NCBI RefSeq assembly: GCF_018320785.1
Contig: NC_054875.1
Coordinates: 35,257,657 to 35,321,656, forward strand
Length of the DNA: 64,000 nucleotides
DNA from: Cheilinus undulatus
Lineage: Eukaryota; Chordata; Actinopteri; Labriformes; Labridae
Direction of reading: 5' to 3'
Of the stretch, positions 55,666 to 64,000 are shown piece by piece. Each line of letters begins with the position of its first letter. The first letter of the stretch is position 1. The position numbers were made by a program, and so were the translations under genes. Under the pieces are notes generated by a model. That model ran no database searches. It saw nothing but the letters and a program-made list of their open reading frames with translations, and was not told the origin of the DNA.

Positions 55666-58600
55666 AATCAAAACAGGTTGCAGGAAAGAAGCTGATTCTG
55701 GAGGGAGGGGGTCTGGTGGGTGTAGTGAGCACTTTAGGTGCTCTTTTTATTCAAGATGATATTACATGAACTTAATCTGTGGCCAAAGGTGGACCGAATT
55801 ATAAAGACAAATCTTTGTCTAGTAGAAGATCTTTGTGGTTTGGCCCAGCATCACCCACTTCAACAACATGGTCACAATCCCTTTTTTATGTCATCCTTAA
55901 GTCTGGATTTTTAAAATGTAGTTCAGTACACAGTAATAAGTGTACCAAACCACTTATTTGTATTTACAAGAGTGGGGACAAACACATTTGCATTTAAAAT
56001 ATTAATTATAAAGACACCAGAAGCTTGGTTGGACATACACGTTTAGGGGATGGGATTATATTTGTACAAATAGGGGATGGGAATGACTAAAGGAATAGCT
56101 CGCACATCTTGGGAAATATTTATCGATATCCTTGCACTAGCTCTAAGAGGTTGCCAAAACAAAAGACTGAGTTAAACACAGCTATATTCAAGACAGTCTG
56201 GCTGCAGACCATTCCTGTGAGAAGCCACCTCAGTCAGGATGGATACACACGCTAGAACTTCAAAACACAGTTGGATTTAACTTCCGGTTAGGGTTAAGGT
56301 AAGATTTAGGATACCAAATGTTAAAAGTCAAGATCCTGACCTGCAAAACCTGATAACAAAATGTTTTAAAAAGCCGAGTAAACAGTCTGCTTACAGGAAA
56401 AAGCTTGTCCTCCTCTAAAAACACTAATGCAGCAAAGGCTAAAGCTAATGAAGTATGTTAGCTACAAGCGCTGCATAGATAATGTAGCTAAAGCTAAAAA
56501 ACCTACGTAGATAAGTTAACTTAAGCTCTGCTTGCTAAATCTTGAGCTGCTAAAGTAGCTACATTGGCTTGTGTAGTAACATTTATTACGTAGCTAGCAT
56601 AGCTATGTTAGACTAAGCTAAAGCTGAGAAAGCTAACGAGCTTCATTTGACTATTCCTAAAACGCATCTGTACATAATCTAGTCCTGTATTAGACCTCTG
56701 ACCTTTTTCCTGTTGTATTTATAAAACGTTGCTTTGTCTGCAATGTTTGCAATGAGGGGATTTTATGTATGTAATTACCAGACTTCGTCTAGAAAAAAAG
56801 TTGAATTTAAAAAAAAAAAAAAACTGGAAAATTTGTCTGACAGAGGTGGTGTCTCAGTACTGGTCTGCAAGGGGCCTGTCTGAGATCTGCAGTCTGCAGC
56901 CAGACCCCTCGCTATATTAGGAGAAGTTAAATAAGTATGCAACACATAACCTCTTGTAAAGCTGCAATTCATTGATTCATTATTGACTTTCCATGCTGTT
57001 AAAACAAAACAAGCTTTAACTTGTTTATTTTGAAACTTTAAATGTACAGGTTGGCAGACTTTTATGACACTGGACTAGCCTCAGGATCCACCACCACCTC
57101 CTTAATGAGAGTAAATAAACAAGAAGTTATGACTGAAATTTCTAAAACCAACCACTCAAATGTATTTAATGATAAATGATGTTGCATTGCATTGCAATTA
57201 ACATTGAGAAAAAAGCCTTTGTTATCCTAAGATAATCAGATAAATAGGTTGAGATCTCAAGAAAACAACCAAGATTTACCAGTTACCACAGAAAAAATGA
57301 GTATGATAAAATATATGGGTATATGTCCCCTTGGGGCTTCTGTACAACATAGACTTTAGATCACATTTGCTTTTTTTCCCAGGCATACAACTTGCTAAAA
57401 GCATCCCTGCAACCCACTTTGGGTCCCAGTTGGGAACCACTGGTTCATAAGAGAGCAATGCTAGATGTTTCCACCTGTTTCTAGTCTTTGTGCTAACTGA
57501 TGGTCATAGCTTCATTATTTACCACAAAGACATGATTGAGTTTGATCTTTATAGCAATAAGAAAGGAAATGTACAAGTTTCCCAAAGTGTTGAACTATTC
57601 CTTTAACTATATGTCAGACCCCCACATAAAGCATATTGCTTTTATCTTTTTACCCTGTTTTGATCGCGTTTTTAAATCAGAGAATATTTTCAACACATTA
57701 AATCCTCTTTAGATTCTCTGCCCATTGTGACTTTTCAATCTTAATGCAATGACTCACTTAATTCACAACTTCCTTGTGGGCCACAAAAGGGTGTAACCAA
57801 AATGAAGGTGTGTTATTTTCAGACATTGCACTTTGTGTATGACAAAGGTAGGATGACGTGTTCTTATTTAGTGCACAAGACAAAGCAACCCGCCCTCTGT
57901 GGGCGGTCTTTGGAAGAGCTGTCTTCATTGGGACAGAACAAGATCAGAGTGTTTGGGGTGTTTGAAGGGGGGTGGAGGTTTCTTCGGGAGTAAAATGGGG
58001 CAAAAAGGGATTTTTTGTTTGTTTAGGGGGGGTCCTGCTTAAGAAAATTAGGATCAATATTCAACCCTCGTCTAATTTATTTTCATTATTTACAAGATTG
58101 AAATAAAAAAGGATAAAACTGGATGTCCGTGGACAGGCAATATGAGAATATTAACTTACTGTGTTTAAGAACTGAAGTATTTCCAATGCTTTAAACCTAA
58201 AGACAATAAGTGTGTAGAGTACATCAGAAAGACAATGAGATTGAAGAATTAAAGTGACCTTTTAAAAGAAGCAGCAAACATAATGTCCCTTACAGACATT
58301 TCTCTCTCTATCTCTCTCTCTCTCAGAGACGTGTTCCTCTAGACATCACATTATCTCATTTCTGTGGCTCTCACAATTATTAGTTTGTTATTAATCTCCC
58401 AAATGTCCACTATGGTCCTTTTTTGTATTTGCTTTATGTTAGATTTAATAAAAAAGAGCAAGCAACAGAAATAATCTGCATGTTGGAAAACGCTGGTACA
58501 GTCTAGACAGACGGAACAAAACACATGTAGATGAACTGTTTTAACAGTAAAACCCCTGGAAACGCTCTAAGAGCTCAAATATAGTAAGGCTTTGACTGAC

Positions 58601-58800
58601 GTGGAACGCAGCTGAGATGTGAATCTAACAACTGCTCCTCCTCGAGGACAGCACACAGATGCTGAAGATGGAACCAGGGTTACACAACACTTACACAACA
58701 CATACAGTCATACTTAATGGTAGGAGTCAGACTGCCCATTTAAGCAAATACAACAACAAGCTCTATCAGGCTCAAACTGCACACACAAAGCATCCCTCCT
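55666..58800. other. Spacer between convergent genes
   Basis: No exon was recognised. A patch rich in GCTA/TAGC words runs from about 56430 to 56640. A single hAT-like end lies near 57425, and a (TC)n tract at about 58301-58325. Confidence 0.5.
58301..58325 (+). repeat. (TC)n microsatellite
   Basis: Tandem TC/CT repeat interrupted by one TATC. Confidence 0.7.
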
Positions 58801-59143
58801 ACCGCCTGAAACAGGTTTTATTTTCTTGTGGTTTCATTACACAAGGCGACAGAAACCAAACCCACTCACAAACTCTACATCCCCGCTAAATGTTTGAGCT
58901 CTGGACTGCAGACCTGCAGAATGGAAACTAACAAAAAACACGTTTGATTTTCAGTACTTCAGGTCTGCATAGTGTATACTGTTAAAACCTATGGAAAATA
59001 CAAGAGGGTAAACATGTATTATTGTTTTTGAAGTCCTGTGAGTTTTGGGATGTGGTCTGGAGGGTATATGGGGGTGTCAGAGGGGGATGTCAGGGGAGGG
59101 GGGGGGGTGACAATCCGGTGCTTCAGCAGAAGAAGTTGGAGCT
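58801..59143 (-). other. scube3 3' UTR (probable)
   Basis: It lies directly downstream of the scube3 stop on the minus strand. TTTATT at 58817-58822 is AATAAA on that strand and would end a 3' UTR of about 330 bases. A guanine run near 59094-59107 means the transcript is C-rich there. Confidence 0.4.
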
Positions 59144-63336
<4,193 letters not shown>

Positions 63337-63439
63337 CTGGAATTGATTTATGGAGCATGGAGAAGGCTTACTAACAGTACAACTACGACTATGAGTCCAG
63401 AAAAATAAATACATTTCATTTCAATCAAAAACATGTATC

Positions 63440-64000
63440 TTACTCTTCAGGACGATAAGATATGATATGAAATGACATGGCAAGACATGATAAATAATAC
63501 AGTGTGGATTGCACTGTAACATATTGTATTATATCTTGATATGATGGGAAATGACATGACATGATGTGACATCAATTGACAGCAAGATATGGTACGATAT
63601 ATGATCAATACCATACCATAACATACGCTGTTAAGATATGTAACACAGAAAAAAATAAAGTCACATGACATATTGTATAGAAATCCAGTGTAACCTTTCC
63701 TATCAAATCTTATCAATCAAATCTTAATGTAACCTAAATATTAGCGTAGCGTAGCATAGAGCATAATGTCGAGTGACATAGCTTAACGTAGCTTAGCCAA
63801 GTGTACTATAACACAACATGTTGTTACATAGAGTAATGTAACACAGTGTAACATAGCTTAACATGACAATATGATACATTGTGTTACAGTACAATCAGTA
63901 CCATACCATAATGTATGTTATGTTAAGTAATGTCACGTAATGTAACTTAACATAAGCATATAGCGTGTGGTGGAGTGTAATGCAAGATAATGTGACACGA
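63440..64000. repeat. Degenerate low-complexity tract (ATGACAT / TAACATA / GTAGC words)
   Basis: The tract drifts from GATATGATATGAAATGACAT-like words to TAGCGTAGCGTAGCATAG and then TAATGTAACATAGCTTAACA words. No constant unit or spacer is present. It behaves like a cryptic simple repeat in an upstream scube3 intron and reaches the window edge. Confidence 0.6.

Noticed and set aside
63440-64000. CRISPR-like or satellite array
   Set aside because: Words change steadily and there are no constant repeats or equal-length spacers; the host is a vertebrate.

Overview
The window is vertebrate nuclear DNA, almost certainly from a ray-finned fish. Coding exons are short and flanked by GT/AG splice sites. 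Introns hold teleost-type repeats: Tc1/mariner remnants, hAT-like miniature elements, tRNA-derived SINEs and an L2-like LINE tail. The proteins read closest to vertebrate orthologues. There are no bacterial operons, CRISPR arrays, tRNA or rRNA genes. Identifications rest on recognising protein families by eye. Exon edges were set by hand from splice consensus and reading phase, and all phases close.

Layout: (1) 1-7.6 kb has no recognisable exon; it holds a CpG-containing start, a hAT-like element and a LINE tail. (2) 7.6-15.7 kb, plus strand: the last six coding exons of a DLGAP4-like postsynaptic scaffold gene, then a 3' UTR of about 2.2 kb. (3) 18-22.2 kb: spacer with a Tc1 remnant and the probable 5' region of the next gene. 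(4) 22.2-39.3 kb, plus strand: a complete pfkfb2-like gene (6-phosphofructo-2-kinase/fructose-2,6-bisphosphatase), 15 coding exons with two candidate last exons and several repeat insertions. (5) 40-46.4 kb: repeat-rich spacer. (6) 46.5-55.1 kb, plus strand: a complete gene for a secreted protein of seven sushi (CCP) modules, with a TATA box, a signal peptide and an internal duplication. (7) 55.1-59.1 kb: spacer between convergent genes. (8) 59.1-63.3 kb, minus strand: the last six coding exons of scube3 (cysteine-rich repeats, CUB domain, C-terminal tail). (9) 63.4-64 kb: a degenerate low-complexity tract.

The genes do not form one pathway. The most informative context is pfkfb2 next to a CCP-module gene: in humans PFKFB2 borders the Regulators of Complement Activation cluster (C4BPB, C4BPA, CD55, CR2, CR1, CD46). 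The seven-CCP gene is therefore a good candidate fish complement regulator of that cluster. I saw no previously undescribed system that I could defend. The items most worth checking are the duplicated CCP architecture with its weak internal splice donor, the alternative pfkfb2 last exon, and the nested transposons.
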